Below, in pieces: positions 1-11,846 of a DNA stretch of 64,000 nucleotides (positions within the stretch are counted from its first letter, which is position 1; each line of letters begins with the position of its first letter). Position numbers and translations under genes: made by a program. This DNA is from Ruminococcaceae bacterium Marseille-P2935. Lineage in GTDB: Bacteria > Bacillota > Clostridia > Oscillospirales > Ruminococcaceae. Where the stretch lies: the NCBI GenBank assembly GCA_900104565.1, contig LT629951.1, positions 62,001 to 126,000 on the forward strand. Direction: 5' to 3'. The notes beneath the pieces were generated by a model. It was given only the letters and a program-made list of their open reading frames with translations. It was not told the origin of the DNA and did not search any database.

Positions 1-210
1 ACTGGAATACACACCGAATTTATTAAACTGGACGCTCTGCTGAAATATGTAGGGGTCTGTGAGACCGGAGGACAAGCCAAAGAGGCGGTTGCAGCCGGGG
101 ATGTACTGGTCAATGGGGAAGTATGCATCCAACGGGGCAAAAAAATCCGTCCGGGGGACAAAGTACAGGTTGATCAAATTGAAATAGAGGTAACGGCCGG
201 TGAAGCTTGA
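1..210 (+). CDS. yaaA: S4-domain RNA-binding protein YaaA (3' part)
   Basis: The window opens inside this gene, and its last 69 codons are visible. They contain an S4 RNA-binding fold: [20 protein letters not shown], followed by a glycine turn around VLVNGEV and a basic [11 protein letters not shown] end. The known Bacillus YaaA/RlbA protein is about 71 residues and acts in 50S ribosomal subunit assembly, so probably only a few residues are missing. It overlaps recF by 11 nt, which implies translational coupling. Position directly before recF is the standard dnaA-dnaN-yaaA-recF origin arrangement, so dnaN should lie just to the left. The family call is firm; the exact role rests on the Bacillus homologue. 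Confidence 0.85.
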   Translation, partial: TGIHTEFIKLDALLKYVGVCETGGQAKEAVAAGDVLVNGEVCIQRGKKIRPGDKVQVDQIEIEVTAGEA

Positions 211-1339
211 CTATATCCGGCTGGAAAACTTCCGGAATATCAGCAGTTTGGAATTTTATCCCAATGACCGGGTCAATATTATTTATGGAGATAACGCCCA
301 GGGAAAAACCAACCTGCTGGAGTCGATCTGGCTTCTTACCGGAAGCCGCAGTTTTCGGGGAAGCAGGGATGCTGATTTCATTCCCTTTTCTGGCGGTATT
401 GCCCGCATTGAGGGAAATTTCAGCCGGGACGGGCTGAACCGGGAGGTAACTATCTGTATCGGCGAACAGAAGAAAGTGGCCCTGGGGGGCGTAAAACAGC
501 CCTCTGCGGCTTCTTTAATCGGAGAATTTTACGCCGTCGTTTTTTCTCCTGACCATCTTTCTTTTATTAAAGACGGCCCTTCTGCCCGGCGGCGGTTTTT
601 AGACCAGGCCGTTTCACAGCTGATGCCGCGGTATAGCAGGTACCTCATGGAATATAACAGGGCTTTGCAGCAGCGGGCTTCGCTGTTAAAAGACGCGGCG
701 TACCATGCCGCCCTGCTGGACAGTTTGGCTGTTTGGGATGAAACTTTGGCCCGCTTGGGTTCGGCGGTTGTTCACGCCAGAATTGGTTACCTGAAGCGGC
801 TTTCGGCACTGGCACAGGAATTCTACCGTGGAATTTCGGGAAAAAAGGAACAAATTTCCCTCTCTTACCTTGGAGCGCCTGATCAGCAGGAGTGTGAAAT
901 CAGCCGTGCAAAACTGGAAGAACTTCTTTTAGAGCGGCTGAAAGCCTCCCGTGGGGAGGATTTAAAAACCGGTTTTACATCGGTTGGTCCCCACAGAGAT
1001 GACTTGGAAATTTTAATCAACAGCGTTTCTGCCCGGCAGTATGGTTCTCAGGGACAGCAGCGCAGCGCTGTACTGGCACTGAAGCTGGCCGAATGTGAAA
1101 TGATTGCCCAGGTAACCGGCGAGCAGCCGGTGGTACTGCTGGATGATGTAATGAGCGAACTGGACAGCGGCCGGCGGGAATACCTGCTCAACCGCCTGAC
1201 AGGAAGGCAGGTGTTTATTACCTGCTGTGACGCCGGGTATTTTAAAACATTAAAAAACGGCCTGGTTGTTCAAATGGAAAACGGAAATTTGCAGGCCAGG
1301 CAGTGCATTGAAAATATTTTTTCTGACTCAAAGGACTAA
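200..1339 (+). CDS. recF: DNA replication/repair protein RecF
   Basis: SMC/ABC-like ATPase that helps load RecA onto gapped single-stranded DNA with RecO and RecR. The Walker A motif GDNAQGKT is at residues 30-37, the ABC signature SQGQQRS near 283-289, and the Walker B segment [12 protein letters not shown] near 311-322. The length of 379 residues is normal for RecF. The start is a GTG at 200 inside the end of yaaA, giving [13 protein letters not shown], the usual RecF N-terminus; no later start would keep the first beta strand. A 194-nt gap follows before remB. It holds only a short possible hairpin (CACCTT...AAGGTG near 1377-1411) that is too weak to call a terminator. Confidence 0.97.
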   Translation: MKLDYIRLENFRNISSLEFYPNDRVNIIYGDNAQGKTNLLESIWLLTGSRSFRGSRDADFIPFSGGIARIEGNFSRDGLNREVTICIGEQKKVALGGVKQPSAASLIGEFYAVVFSPDHLSFIKDGPSARRRFLDQAVSQLMPRYSRYLMEYNRALQQRASLLKDAAYHAALLDSLAVWDETLARLGSAVVHARIGYLKRLSALAQEFYRGISGKKEQISLSYLGAPDQQECEISRAKLEELLLERLKASRGEDLKTGFTSVGPHRDDLEILINSVSARQYGSQGQQRSAVLALKLAECEMIAQVTGEQPVVLLDDVMSELDSGRREYLLNRLTGRQVFITCCDAGYFKTLKNGLVVQMENGNLQARQCIENIFSDSKD

Positions 1340-1533
1340 GCGGTTTTTCGGTAAGATCAATTTCCCGCTGGGAACGCACCTTTTTAAAACCTGATTGTCA
1401 GGCGAAGGTGGAACCCTTAAAACGGGCTTTATACAGCTGTTTATACCATTTAGGGGTGTAGATGCAGACACTTTTGTGAATATAAAAAAAACAGACTGTA
1501 TTCATTAAATCCTAGGAAGAAAGGCGGAATATC

Positions 1534-1809
1534 ATGTATTTACATTTGGGTCAGGATACGGTGGTGCGCACTGGCGATATCATTGGTATTTTTGATATAG
1601 AAAACGCATCCATCTCGAAATCAACCCGTGCATATCTGGCAGCGGCGCAGAAAAGCGGAAAAGTTGTCAATGTGTCGCTTCAGATGCCAAAAACGTTTAT
1701 TGTGTGTAAAGAAAGGGAAGAAACAAAGGTTTATGTTTCGCAAATCAGTTCCGCTACCCTGAAAAAGCGCACCGGTTTTATTACCGAGCTGAAAAATGTA
1801 GGGGAATAG
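1534..1809 (+). CDS. remB: RemB/YaaB family regulator (DUF370)
   Basis: Small DUF370 protein of 91 residues, matching Bacillus RemB (YaaB), which also sits between recF and gyrB. In Bacillus the related RemA binds DNA and activates biofilm matrix and osmoprotection genes; the role of RemB is less clear. Family features are the MYLHLGQDTVV start and the central GIFDIEN. A clear ribosome site (AGGAAGAAAGGCGG, 1514-1527) precedes the ATG. The last residues (GFITELKNVGE) follow the conserved domain. Family membership is secure from sequence and position; target genes in this organism are unknown. Confidence 0.88.
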   Translation: MYLHLGQDTVVRTGDIIGIFDIENASISKSTRAYLAAAQKSGKVVNVSLQMPKTFIVCKEREETKVYVSQISSATLKKRTGFITELKNVGE

Positions 1810-3804
<1,995 letters not shown>

Positions 3805-3851
3805 TATTTTTTTAATACCGGAAAAAAGTTAATTTAACCGGGTAACTGTGT

Positions 3852-4520
3852 GTGGTTAAAATAAAATTTAAGCCGGCGCACACGGCGGAATGGACGGATA
3901 AAGTGGAGCAAAAAGACGGGCAGAACAACGAAAGTACGCTTTTTTTAAAACTGGAATACACCATAACTAAAGAGCAGTTTTTAGAATACAACCGCATTTT
4001 TGCGGTGGATTTTTTCCGTTACCGGCGCAGAAAGACGCTGATCTCCTGCACCATCGAGCTGATATTGGCGGTATTTATTCTGTTTACAATCATTCGTGCA
4101 TGGAATAACAGCCCCGAATCGTTCAGCAGTATGATAATTTTTGTGCTGATTGACGCGTTGCTGATGGCAATGGGTTTGTATGGAATTTTATACCACAAGG
4201 TGTTTTTTCAGAAAAAGCTGGATAAAGCGACTGTCAAGGCGTACGAAAACAACCAGTATTTAAAAGAACCCGTTACACTTAAGTTTTTTACCGACCATTT
4301 CAGTGAAAAAACCTCAAAAGCTACCGTTTCAATGGATTGGCAGGAAATCAGTGAAATAAAAATTTACCGCAACATTTACATGATCCTTTTTCCTGATGGG
4401 CGCCGCAGTCTGTTTGTTCCAAAAACTGCCCTTGGCCAAAAAGAGCAGGAATTTGAGCAGTTTTTAAAAGAGACCGCTGTGCATTATGGTAAAAAGATCA
4501 CGGAAGATATGAAACGGTAA
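3852..4520 (+). CDS. YcxB-like membrane protein between gyrB and gyrA
   Basis: Predicted 222-residue membrane protein. Residues about 66-86 and 96-116 are hydrophobic and form two transmembrane helices. The C-terminal half (VTLKFFTDHFSEKTSKATVSMDWQEISEIKIYRNIYMILFPDGRRSLFVPKTAL) has the pattern of YcxB-like C-terminal domains, which often sit beside two-helix membrane segments. No catalytic residues are evident. The start is uncertain: GTG at 3852 has no good ribosome site, and GTG at 3903 would give a version shorter by 17 residues. It lies 47 nt after gyrB and 44 nt before gyrA, so it is probably co-transcribed with them, but nothing suggests a gyrase role. Confidence 0.7.
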   Translation: MVKIKFKPAHTAEWTDKVEQKDGQNNESTLFLKLEYTITKEQFLEYNRIFAVDFFRYRRRKTLISCTIELILAVFILFTIIRAWNNSPESFSSMIIFVLIDALLMAMGLYGILYHKVFFQKKLDKATVKAYENNQYLKEPVTLKFFTDHFSEKTSKATVSMDWQEISEIKIYRNIYMILFPDGRRSLFVPKTALGQKEQEFEQFLKETAVHYGKKITEDMKR

Positions 4521-4564
4521 CAAAAACCGGATTTGAAACGAAATACGGAACAAGGGTGAAATAG

Positions 4565-7138
4565 ATGAACATTGAAGGCTCTAATTCGAAAGTAATTGCG
4601 GTAGACATTGAAAACGAAATGAAAAAGTCCTTTTTGGACTACTCCATGTCGGTTATTGTCTCCCGGGCGCTGCCAGATGTACGGGATGGCTTAAAGCCGG
4701 TACACCGCAGAATTTTATATACCATGTTTGAAAACGGCCTGTACCCCGAAAAGGCATACCGCAAGTGCGCCGATACCGTTGGTGCCGTGCTGGGCCGTTA
4801 CCATCCTCATGGTGATGCATCGGTTTATGATGCATTGGTTCGCCTGGCGCAGGACTTTTCTTTGCGTTACCCCCTGGTAGACGGCCACGGCAACTTCGGT
4901 TCAGTGGACGGCGACCCGGCTGCTGCTTACCGTTATACCGAAGCTAAAATGAGCAAAATCTCCATGTCTCTGCTCTCGGACATTGACAAAGATACCGTAG
5001 ATTTTACCAACAACTATGATGACCGCCTGCAGGAGCCGGTTGTGCTGCCTACCCGCTTCCCCAACCTTTTGGTGAACGGTTCTTCAGGTATTGCGGTCGG
5101 TATGGCTACCAACATTCCGCCTCATAATATGGGTGAAGTGATTGATGCGGTCTGCCTGCTGATTGATAATCCGGAGGCAACTCTGGAAGAAATTATGGAA
5201 TATATTAAGGGGCCCGACTTCCCTACCGGCGGTATTATTATGGGCCGCAGCGGAATCCGCGCCGCCTATGCAACCGGCCGCGGCCGTATTATTCTGCGTG
5301 CCCGCGCCGAAATTGAAGAGCATAAAAACGGCCGCGAACGCATCGTCGTTACCGAGCTGCCCTACCAGGTAAATAAGGCAAGGCTGATCGAAAATATTGC
5401 CGATTTGGTAAAAGAAAAACGGATTGAACAGATTAGTGATTTAAGGGACGAATCAGACCGTGACGGTATGCGCTTTGTCATTGAGCTGAAAAAAGACGCC
5501 AATGCACAGGTGGTATTAAACCAGCTGTATTCCTATTCCCAAATGCAGGAGACGGTCGGCGTCATTATGCTGGCGCTTTCTGGCGGCGAGCCTAAGGTAA
5601 TGTCCCTGAGGGAAATGCTGGACCACTATATTAATTTCCAGTGCGAAATTATTACCCGCCGCACACAATATGATTTAAAGAAAGCAAGAGACCGGGAGCA
5701 TATTCTGGAAGGTTTAAAACTGGTTTGTGACCACACCGATGAGGTTATTTCGATTATCCGTCATTCTAAAGACCAGAGTGATGCCAAGGTAAACTTAATC
5801 GAGCGTTTTTCCATTACCGATGTGCAGTCAGCAGCCATTGTTGCAATGCGCTTGGGCCAGCTGTCCGGCATGGAACGCATTAAGATTGAAGAAGAGCTGG
5901 CTTCTATTTTAGAAAAGATTAAGGAGCTGGAAGAGATTTTGGCCGACCACCAGAAGGTTTTGGATATTGTAAAAACCGAACTGATGGCTATGAGAGATAA
6001 ATTTGCCGATGACCGCCGCACCGAAATTATGGCGGTAAGCGGCGAGGTGGACATAGAAGATTTAATTCCGGTGGAGGACTGTGTCATTACCCTCACCCAT
6101 TTTGGTTATATCAAACGCCAGCCAATGGATGTTTACCGCACCCAGCGCCGTGGTGGACGCGGCGTTTCGGGCATGACCACCCGCGAGGAAGATTTTGTTG
6201 AAGAGCTGTTTATCTGCTCGACCCACGACTACATCATGTTCTTTACCAACAAAGGCAGGATGTACCGCCTGAAGGGGTATGAAATTGCCGAATCCTCCCG
6301 TACCAGCCGGGGTACCAACATTGTAAACCTGCTGCCGCTGGAAAATGACGAGAAGGTTACTTCGATGATTCAGGCGAATGATTTTAACGAGGAAGGAAAA
6401 TTCCTGGTTATGGTTACCCGCCAGGGTGTTATTAAACGTACCGAGCTGACCAATTTCCGCAATGTGCGCAAATCAGGCTTGATCGCCATCAACTTGGATG
6501 AGGGTGACGAACTTGCCTGGGTACGCCTGACAAACGGAGACAGCAACCTGATTGTTGCCACTCAAAATGGTATGGCAATCCGTTTTAAAGAGACCGACGC
6601 CCGTGCTATGGGCAGAAATGCCCGCGGCGTAAAAGCGCTGACATTGGACGAAGGCGACTGTGTAATTGGCATGGCCCGGGAACGGGAGGGCGCAACGCTG
6701 CTTACCGTTTCAGAAAACGGAGCCGGCCGCCGAACCAAAATTTCGGAGTACCGCATTCAGTCCAGGGGCGGCAAGGGCGTTCGCAACTACCGCACCGCTG
6801 GTAAAAACGGCCTGGTTGCCGGAATTAAAGTGGTAAATGAGGATGATGATGTCATCATCATTACCGATGACGGGGTTATCATTCGTATTCCGGTATCTGA
6901 GGTTACGGTTCAGTCCCGTTATGGCGGCGGTGTCCGTGCTATGAGGGTAGCCGAAAACAGCCGTGTTGTTACTCTGGCACGTGCTCCAAAAGAGGATGTA
7001 GAGAGCGAAGAAGAGCTGGACGAGGACGGCAACCCAATTGCAAAAGACCAGCCGGACTCCCCTTCTGACCAAGCAGAGCAAACCGATGATTTTAGCGAAG
7101 ATAAAGGAACACCAGAGCAAAACGAAACAGAAGAATAA
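4565..7138 (+). CDS. gyrA: DNA gyrase subunit A
   Basis: Breakage-reunion subunit of gyrase, 857 residues. The N-terminal domain carries the active-site tyrosine at about Tyr124 ([12 protein letters not shown]). A coiled coil follows around residues 430-470. The GyrA box QRRGGRG near residue 525 opens a six-bladed C-terminal beta-pinwheel that wraps DNA. The tail of about 40 residues (EEELDEDGN...EQNETEE) is acidic and probably disordered. In the quinolone-resistance region the residue aligned with E. coli Ser83 is Ala85, within [17 protein letters not shown], while Asp89 is retained. The ribosome site AAGGGTGA lies just before ATG 4565, and a strong terminator follows the stop. Confidence 0.97.
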   Translation: MNIEGSNSKVIAVDIENEMKKSFLDYSMSVIVSRALPDVRDGLKPVHRRILYTMFENGLYPEKAYRKCADTVGAVLGRYHPHGDASVYDALVRLAQDFSLRYPLVDGHGNFGSVDGDPAAAYRYTEAKMSKISMSLLSDIDKDTVDFTNNYDDRLQEPVVLPTRFPNLLVNGSSGIAVGMATNIPPHNMGEVIDAVCLLIDNPEATLEEIMEYIKGPDFPTGGIIMGRSGIRAAYATGRGRIILRARAEIEEHKNGRERIVVTELPYQVNKARLIENIADLVKEKRIEQISDLRDESDRDGMRFVIELKKDANAQVVLNQLYSYSQMQETVGVIMLALSGGEPKVMSLREMLDHYINFQCEIITRRTQYDLKKARDREHILEGLKLVCDHTDEVISIIRHSKDQSDAKVNLIERFSITDVQSAAIVAMRLGQLSGMERIKIEEELASILEKIKELEEILADHQKVLDIVKTELMAMRDKFADDRRTEIMAVSGEVDIEDLIPVEDCVITLTHFGYIKRQPMDVYRTQRRGGRGVSGMTTREEDFVEELFICSTHDYIMFFTNKGRMYRLKGYEIAESSRTSRGTNIVNLLPLENDEKVTSMIQANDFNEEGKFLVMVTRQGVIKRTELTNFRNVRKSGLIAINLDEGDELAWVRLTNGDSNLIVATQNGMAIRFKETDARAMGRNARGVKALTLDEGDCVIGMAREREGATLLTVSENGAGRRTKISEYRIQSRGGKGVRNYRTAGKNGLVAGIKVVNEDDDVIIITDDGVIIRIPVSEVTVQSRYGGGVRAMRVAENSRVVTLARAPKEDVESEEELDEDGNPIAKDQPDSPSDQAEQTDDFSEDKGTPEQNETEE

Positions 7139-7161
7139 AAAAGCCCATAAAGGGAAAGAAG

Positions 7162-7203
7162 CAGCCCCCATTTGTATATTTGTACAGATGGGGGCTGTTT
7201 TGT
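7162..7203 (+). terminator. Rho-independent terminator after gyrA
   Basis: The inverted repeat CAGCCCCCAT (7162-7171) pairs with ATGGGGGCTG (7188-7197) and is followed by TTTTGTAT. It sits 24 nt after the gyrA stop and ends the gyrB-gyrA transcript. Confidence 0.9.
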
Positions 7204-7962
7204 ATAAAAAAAGGTACTTGATAATTTGCTGAAAATAGAGTGTTATATCCCTGTGATAAACATAAGCTCTGAATAGTAGTTTAAATGATTGGTGGTGCGG
7301 CAAAAAGGTTACCATCTGAAAAAAACTTCAACTTATAAGAAAGACACTTTTATAAACCGGGTTATGGAGTTAGCTTTAGAGCTAGTTAAGCGGTCAATTC
7401 TGCAGAGTTTAAAAAATATGGTTAAACCTAAAGCGAGAACGATTATTGGGAAAGTTTATAAAAACCAACATTCTTTCATCACTTTAGAGGAATTGTTAGT
7501 TCCCTTTTACTGGGAGAAGCTTACATGGCCTTTGCTTGGAACGATGCCAGCGTGTATGCTTTTTTTAAATTTTTAGGGCTGAACACTTTTTTGTTTATTA
7601 TTTAGAGAATTACTTTGTTTCTTTCTGCATGCCCGGTTGGTAATTGATTACCCGGGAAAACTTTGTGAGGATACAAATTTTTAAGTTTTTTTATAAAAAT
7701 ATGGGTATTACCATAGCCCTAAATGAATCGCCCTTTTTTGAACAGGAAGCCCCCTGCTTATTAGGGTTAGTTTACGAGCGAAAACTCGCTTTAAACTATA
7801 TTCTCGAGGATGGGAATGGATTGAAATAAGCTTAGCGGTTCCGCCTACATGCATTTTAATGACAGCCCGAAAATGTTTTAATTGTGAAGGCCAAAGAAGG
7901 TGTGGCAGAAATGAAAACTGTTTTTTCAATAAAAAATGTGGTGTTGTTTAACCCTGTCACAA
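7204..7962. other. AT-rich stretch with no convincing gene
   Basis: About 760 bp, visibly richer in A+T than its neighbours. Two open frames exist: 7289-7576 plus (95 codons, TTG start) and 7644-7829 plus (61 codons). Neither has a ribosome site nor any family resemblance that I recognise. The first has a fairly normal residue mix (MELALELVKRSIL...KPKARTIIG), so a decayed or very divergent gene is possible. I see no repeats or RNA motifs here. Confidence 0.4.
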
Positions 7963-8000
7963 AAAAGGAAGGAACCCCAGTTGCTGGGTTCCTTCCTTTT
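7963..8000. terminator. Bidirectional terminator
   Basis: AAAAGGAAGGAACCC and GGGTTCCTTCCTTTT form a long stem around CAGTTGCT. It has A's on the left and T's on the right, so it can stop transcription in both directions. It lies just past the stop of the minus-strand Na/phosphate cotransporter gene. Confidence 0.9.
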
Positions 8001-8027
8001 TACTGTTAGTCTAATCAGCCAATGACC

Positions 8028-9806
8028 TTACGAAACAATAATTTTGTTTTTATATTTTTCCTCATAATGTGCGTAGGTGGCAGTAAAATCGCCCGAATCG
8101 CTGCTGTGAAGATTGCGCAGGTAGGCATGACGGTCAAATTGATCATCCCCAACAGAGTGCCCGACAATATAAACCGCAACGTTGGAGCAGTGGTCTGAGA
8201 TACGCTCCAAATTCGAAAGGGTTTCAACAAACGGAAACGCGGCATCCACGGTGCATTTTCCGGCCTGAAGCCTTTGAATATGACGGGTCTTCAGGGTTTC
8301 TACCATAAAGTCAATTACCTCTTCCAAAGGTTCAATTTGCGTACAAAGGCGAAGGTCGTTTTTCTCAAAGGCAGTTACCGCCATGTGTATAATCTCACCA
8401 ACCGCATCGCTGGTAAGATCCAGCTCTTTTTGAGCTTCTTCTGAATAATGAATGTTGTTTTCGTATAACCTTTGGGCGCACTCTACAATATTTTCAGAGT
8501 AATCCCCTACCCGCTCAAATTCGCTGAGTACATGCAGCAAAAGCGATACATTGCGGCTTTCTTCATCATCCAGCTCCCGCTGAGAAAGTAAAAGCAGGTA
8601 TTCTTCCAGTTTGCTTTCCAGACGGTCAATGGTGTTTTCTACCTCCCCAATACGCTCCACTGCCTTATTGTCATAGGTTTTAATCTGTTTTAAGCTTTCA
8701 TAATAATTGCTTTCTGCCAAAATGCCCATCTGCAGCACCGATTTGGAACTGTGCTGAATGGCAAGACCCGGAGAAGTGAGCAGGCGCTCATCCAAATCGG
8801 CGCCCACATCATCCGAAACAATATCCCCAGGTTTGTCCTTTACCAGCATGCGGGACAATTTTTCCAATAGGCCGGTAAACGGCAGGAACAGCAGGGTAAC
8901 AGTTACGTTAAATATGGTGTGGAAGTTGGCGATGCCGCCCTTATCGATGGGGCTGTTCCAGAACGGGAACCCCCAAATACCTTGTATTGTATAGATTCCG
9001 GCTAAGAAAATAGCGGTACCTAATATGTTAAAGGTAAGGTGAACGGCGGCAGAGCGCTTGGCGTTTTTAGAGGCACCGATACTAGCCAAAATTGGGGTAA
9101 TGCAGGTGCCTATGTTCTGCCCCATAATAATGGGGAAAGCAGCCGCGTAAGAGATGGAGCCAGTGGAACATAAAGCCTGCAAAATACCAACCGAAGCAGA
9201 AGAGGATTGAATAATTGCAGTAACCACCGCGCCCACAAGAACGCCCAGGACAGGGTTTTGAAAGGCTGAAAACAGGTTGGCGAACTCAGGAATATCTTTT
9301 AAACCCCGAACCGCTGCTTCCATATTAAACATACCGGTAAACAAAATACCAAAGCCCAGCAGCAGCTGCCCAATGCTTCGTATTTTTGTTTTTTTGCCGG
9401 TCATGAATAACAGAATACCAACTACCGCTACAAGCGGTGCTAGGGTTGTAGGTTTTAGCAGTTTTAATAAAAAGGTATCGGCAGAAATGTCAGACAAGCG
9501 CAGAATATGTGCGGTAACAGTGGTACCGATATTGGCGCCCATAATTACACCGATTGCCTGCCGCAGTTTTAGAATTTTTGCATTAACCAGGCCGACGACA
9601 ATGACCGTTGTGGCAGAAGAACTTTGTACGGCTGCTGTAACAACAGCGCCGAAAAATACACTTTTAAAAAGGTTGTTGGTCATCTTTTCTAAGATTTTTT
9701 CCAACCGCCCTCCCGATACTTTTTCCAATCCGGTGGCTAAAATATTCATTCCATAAAGGAATAAAGCCAAACCGCCCAGCAGTGAAACCACATTAAAAAA
9801 GTCCAT
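8028..9806 (-). CDS. Na/Pi cotransporter family protein with PhoU-like C-terminus
   Basis: A 592-residue membrane protein of the NptA/YjbB type, driving phosphate movement with sodium. Residues about 1-320 hold two repeated membrane units with the paired QSSSA motifs of the family (AAVQSSSATTVIVVGL and AIIQSSSASVGILQAL), each flanked by hydrophobic helices. Residues about 345-590 form PhoU-like helical bundles (LLHVLSEFERVGDYSENIVE and LSNLERISDHCSNVAVYI), the usual regulatory tail of this family. A GGGAGG ribosome site precedes the ATG. It is a single gene, with a Pho-box-like promoter upstream at 9881-9935 and a bidirectional terminator after it. Transport direction cannot be told from sequence. 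Confidence 0.92.
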   Translation of the reverse strand: MDFFNVVSLLGGLALFLYGMNILATGLEKVSGGRLEKILEKMTNNLFKSVFFGAVVTAAVQSSSATTVIVVGLVNAKILKLRQAIGVIMGANIGTTVTAHILRLSDISADTFLLKLLKPTTLAPLVAVVGILLFMTGKKTKIRSIGQLLLGFGILFTGMFNMEAAVRGLKDIPEFANLFSAFQNPVLGVLVGAVVTAIIQSSSASVGILQALCSTGSISYAAAFPIIMGQNIGTCITPILASIGASKNAKRSAAVHLTFNILGTAIFLAGIYTIQGIWGFPFWNSPIDKGGIANFHTIFNVTVTLLFLPFTGLLEKLSRMLVKDKPGDIVSDDVGADLDERLLTSPGLAIQHSSKSVLQMGILAESNYYESLKQIKTYDNKAVERIGEVENTIDRLESKLEEYLLLLSQRELDDEESRNVSLLLHVLSEFERVGDYSENIVECAQRLYENNIHYSEEAQKELDLTSDAVGEIIHMAVTAFEKNDLRLCTQIEPLEEVIDFMVETLKTRHIQRLQAGKCTVDAAFPFVETLSNLERISDHCSNVAVYIVGHSVGDDQFDRHAYLRNLHSSDSGDFTATYAHYEEKYKNKIIVS

Positions 9807-9880
9807 AATTCCTCCCTAAATTCCTCAATTCGTCGTTTTTCCTGAACATCGACGTCTTCTTTACACATATTAACAAAATA

Positions 9881-9935
9881 ATTATATCGTCTGCTATGCA
9901 AATTGTATGTAAAACCCCGGTCATACTTATGTAAA
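9881..9935 (-). promoter_or_regulatory. Pho-box-like promoter of the Na/Pi cotransporter
   Basis: Read on the minus strand, four hexamers are spaced by exactly 5 nt: TTTACA (9930-9935), ATGACC (9919-9924), TTTACA (9908-9913) and TTTGCA (9897-9902). A perfect -10 box TATAAT (9881-9886) follows 10 nt later. Hexamers TT(A/C/T)ACA at an 11-bp period just upstream of a -10 box are the known layout of PhoP boxes in Firmicutes. With a phosphate transporter downstream, PhoP control is a natural inference. The second hexamer is weak. Confidence 0.65.
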
Positions 9936-10230
9936 ACAAAAGTAAATACAACCATAAACAAGGAATAAACTGTTTTTTAGTATGGGTTGTTTTAGCCAAA
10001 AATATTTCTCAGGTTTATTTAAATGGTGGTAACAAAAACTGCAGAACTCAAACCGTATGCCAGGCTCTTTTTTTGAATATTCGCCCCAAAGCTTTTCCTC
10101 AGGTGCTGTTCATACGAATCAATCAGCGGCCCCTCGGCTTTGCCAAAAAACTGCTAAATAAAAAGAAGCCTTTTCTGGCATCGGCTTATTCTGCCGCGCA
10201 GGAATTTGTTAAGAGAATTCAGCGTGCAAA
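9936..10230. other. Intergenic stretch with no gene seen
   Basis: An AT-rich stretch between the Pho-type promoter and the terminator of the deacetylase gene. An open frame at 10073-10372 runs antisense into the deacetylase gene, has no ribosome site and is not credible. No repeats or RNA motifs are evident. Confidence 0.5.
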
Positions 10231-10262
10231 AAAACCAGAGAGGATTTTCCCCCCTGGCTTTT
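10231..10262 (-). terminator. Terminator of the PdaA-like gene
   Basis: On the minus strand CCAGGGGGGA pairs with TCCTCTCTGG (two G-U pairs) across an AAAA loop and is followed by TTTTTT. It lies just after the deacetylase stop codon. Confidence 0.85.
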
Positions 10263-10269
10263 TTCTAAC

Positions 10270-11211
10270 CTATAAATCGTATTTGCTAAAGGTGTATCCA
10301 TCGCTGCGCAGATCATCAATTACCCGACCTAAAATTTCGGTGTTGGTTTTACTTACTGCATGCAGCAGGTAAATTGCCCCGGGATGCACCGATTTTTTTA
10401 TTTTTTCCAGTGCTGCAGCATGATCAGGCTGGTCGTCAACAAGCCAGTCTTTATACGCGAAGCTCCAAAAAACGCTGCGGTAATTGCAGGATTTCATTAA
10501 TGCCAGCATCTGTTCGCTGAACTCTCCCATTGGAAAACGGAAGAGCGTCATTTCATAATTAAATTCTGATTTCATATAATCATGAAGACGCATTACATCT
10601 TCTTTTGCTTCGGCAAGCGGCATGGTCGGAAAGGAAAGGTGCTTGTCCGAATGGTTACCCACAATATGGCCTTCATCAATCATTCGCTGCACCAGTTCCG
10701 GGTTGCTTTTTACATAAGGCATGGTGACAAAAAATACAGCAGAAACATTTTTTTCCTTAAGTACGTCCAGAATTTTTTCGGTATATCCGTTTTCATATCC
10801 TTCGTCAAAAGTTAAGTAAATGGTTTTAGATGTTTCGGGCCCGATAAAATCTGCGTTATATTTTCCGTACTTTTCCTGATAAGCCACTGCACCGGAGGAA
10901 CGGTTGAGCTGATCGACCGGCCCGCCAGGCCCCCAGCCCAATTTTTTACTGCTAAGAGCACCGATTTCAGCGAAATCGGTGCTCATTGCGGGTGTAGAGG
11001 CCTTAGAGGACTCATTAGGCTTCGAAGATTCATGAGGCTTTGAGGACTCGCCGGGCAAGCTGCTGGCAGCCGGCGGTACACTACTAACCTGTGATTGTGC
11101 GCTGGATGCCGGAGGCACGACGCTGCTGGAAGAACCGTTGTTTCTGGAAGAACATGCGCCCAACACCAGAATCAAAGCAAAAACCAGTGCAAGTGTCTTG
11201 AATGCTTTCAT
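10270..11211 (-). CDS. PdaA-like polysaccharide deacetylase lipoprotein
   Basis: Secreted NodB-type deacetylase of 313 residues. A lipoprotein signal with lipobox LVLGAC puts the modified cysteine at residue 20. A Ser/Pro/Lys-rich linker (about 22-75, with repeated ESSKP) leads to the catalytic domain. The TFDEGYENG motif and the KLGWGPGGPVDQLNR lead-in match PdaA, the enzyme that deacetylates muramic residues for muramic-delta-lactam in spore cortex. The metal-binding HSDKH (GNHSDKHLSFPTMP) and FRFPMGEFS segments are present. In PdaA the first Asp of the NodB motif is TFDNGYENG-like, as here. A GGAGG ribosome site precedes ATG 11211. The substrate call (PdaA versus generic peptidoglycan deacetylase) is an inference. 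Confidence 0.88.
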   Translation of the reverse strand: MKAFKTLALVFALILVLGACSSRNNGSSSSVVPPASSAQSQVSSVPPAASSLPGESSKPHESSKPNESSKASTPAMSTDFAEIGALSSKKLGWGPGGPVDQLNRSSGAVAYQEKYGKYNADFIGPETSKTIYLTFDEGYENGYTEKILDVLKEKNVSAVFFVTMPYVKSNPELVQRMIDEGHIVGNHSDKHLSFPTMPLAEAKEDVMRLHDYMKSEFNYEMTLFRFPMGEFSEQMLALMKSCNYRSVFWSFAYKDWLVDDQPDHAAALEKIKKSVHPGAIYLLHAVSKTNTEILGRVIDDLRSDGYTFSKYDL

Positions 11212-11837
11212 TGTTTAACTCCTCCAAATTTGTATGTGGCGGAAAACCGCCCGAAACTGAAACAGCAAAAAGTACAGCTGTTTCCCAACTAGTTTGTGCA
11301 AAAACAATTAAATCATAAGTGGCAGAAATTGGTTAAAAAACCATCGTGTCAGCGTTAAGCAAGTTCATAATTCTAAGAAAAATAATTTTCAATCTCATTA
11401 AAAATAAGCGTTTTGTATCCGTTTCCATCTGCCTTACTAAAAAAATAAAACAGATCACCTTGTGCCCTCAAGCAATTCTGTTGGGGCAGCAAACATGAAA
11501 GACAGCTATCGCCACAGAGAGCCTGAAAGGGATTGACAAAACCATGTTGATTTGGCTGGCCATTTTTTTGCTGTTTTCAATAAAGGGTAAGAATGAAACA
11601 GCATGTAACTTTAATGTTATTATACCCATTTCGACAAAATAAAACAAACCCGAGCAGGCTAATTTAAGAAAAATATAAGATGAGGCTTTATGTTTTCAAA
11701 AATTGAACCATCATGATTTGTAAAAAAATATAAAATTAAAATACAAATTCAGAACGGCAGTCCGGTTGGCTTTTGGAGGCTCTAATTCCTTTAAATTTTT
11801 TAAGGTGCAAATTTTTCACAAAAAATTCCTGGAAATA
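11212..11837. other. AT-rich intergenic stretch
   Basis: About 620 bp upstream of the deacetylase gene and before the repeat unit. No open frame has a ribosome site, and no RNA motif was recognised. TTGACA-like hexamers occur (for example near 11534), but no paired -10 box convinced me. Confidence 0.4.
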
Positions 11838-11846
11838 TGGTATAAT
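11838..11846 (+). promoter_or_regulatory. Extended -10 promoter in front of the repeat array
   Basis: TGGTATAAT is a perfect extended -10 element (TG, one base, TATAAT). It lies exactly where the first 71-bp repeat begins, so the predicted start near 11853 would transcribe the repeats and the folded RNA behind them. The best -35 match, TTCACA at 11815-11820, is 20 nt away and therefore poor, but extended -10 promoters tolerate that. Confidence 0.6.

Noticed and set aside
1340-1533. Terminator between recF and remB
   Set aside because: The hairpin is weak and lacks a U tract.
7289-7576. 95-codon ORF after gyrA
   Set aside because: TTG start without a ribosome site in an AT-rich stretch, and no recognisable family; kept only as a possible gene relic.
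10073-10372. ORF overlapping the deacetylase terminator
   Set aside because: Antisense to a real gene and terminator, no ribosome site, no family.
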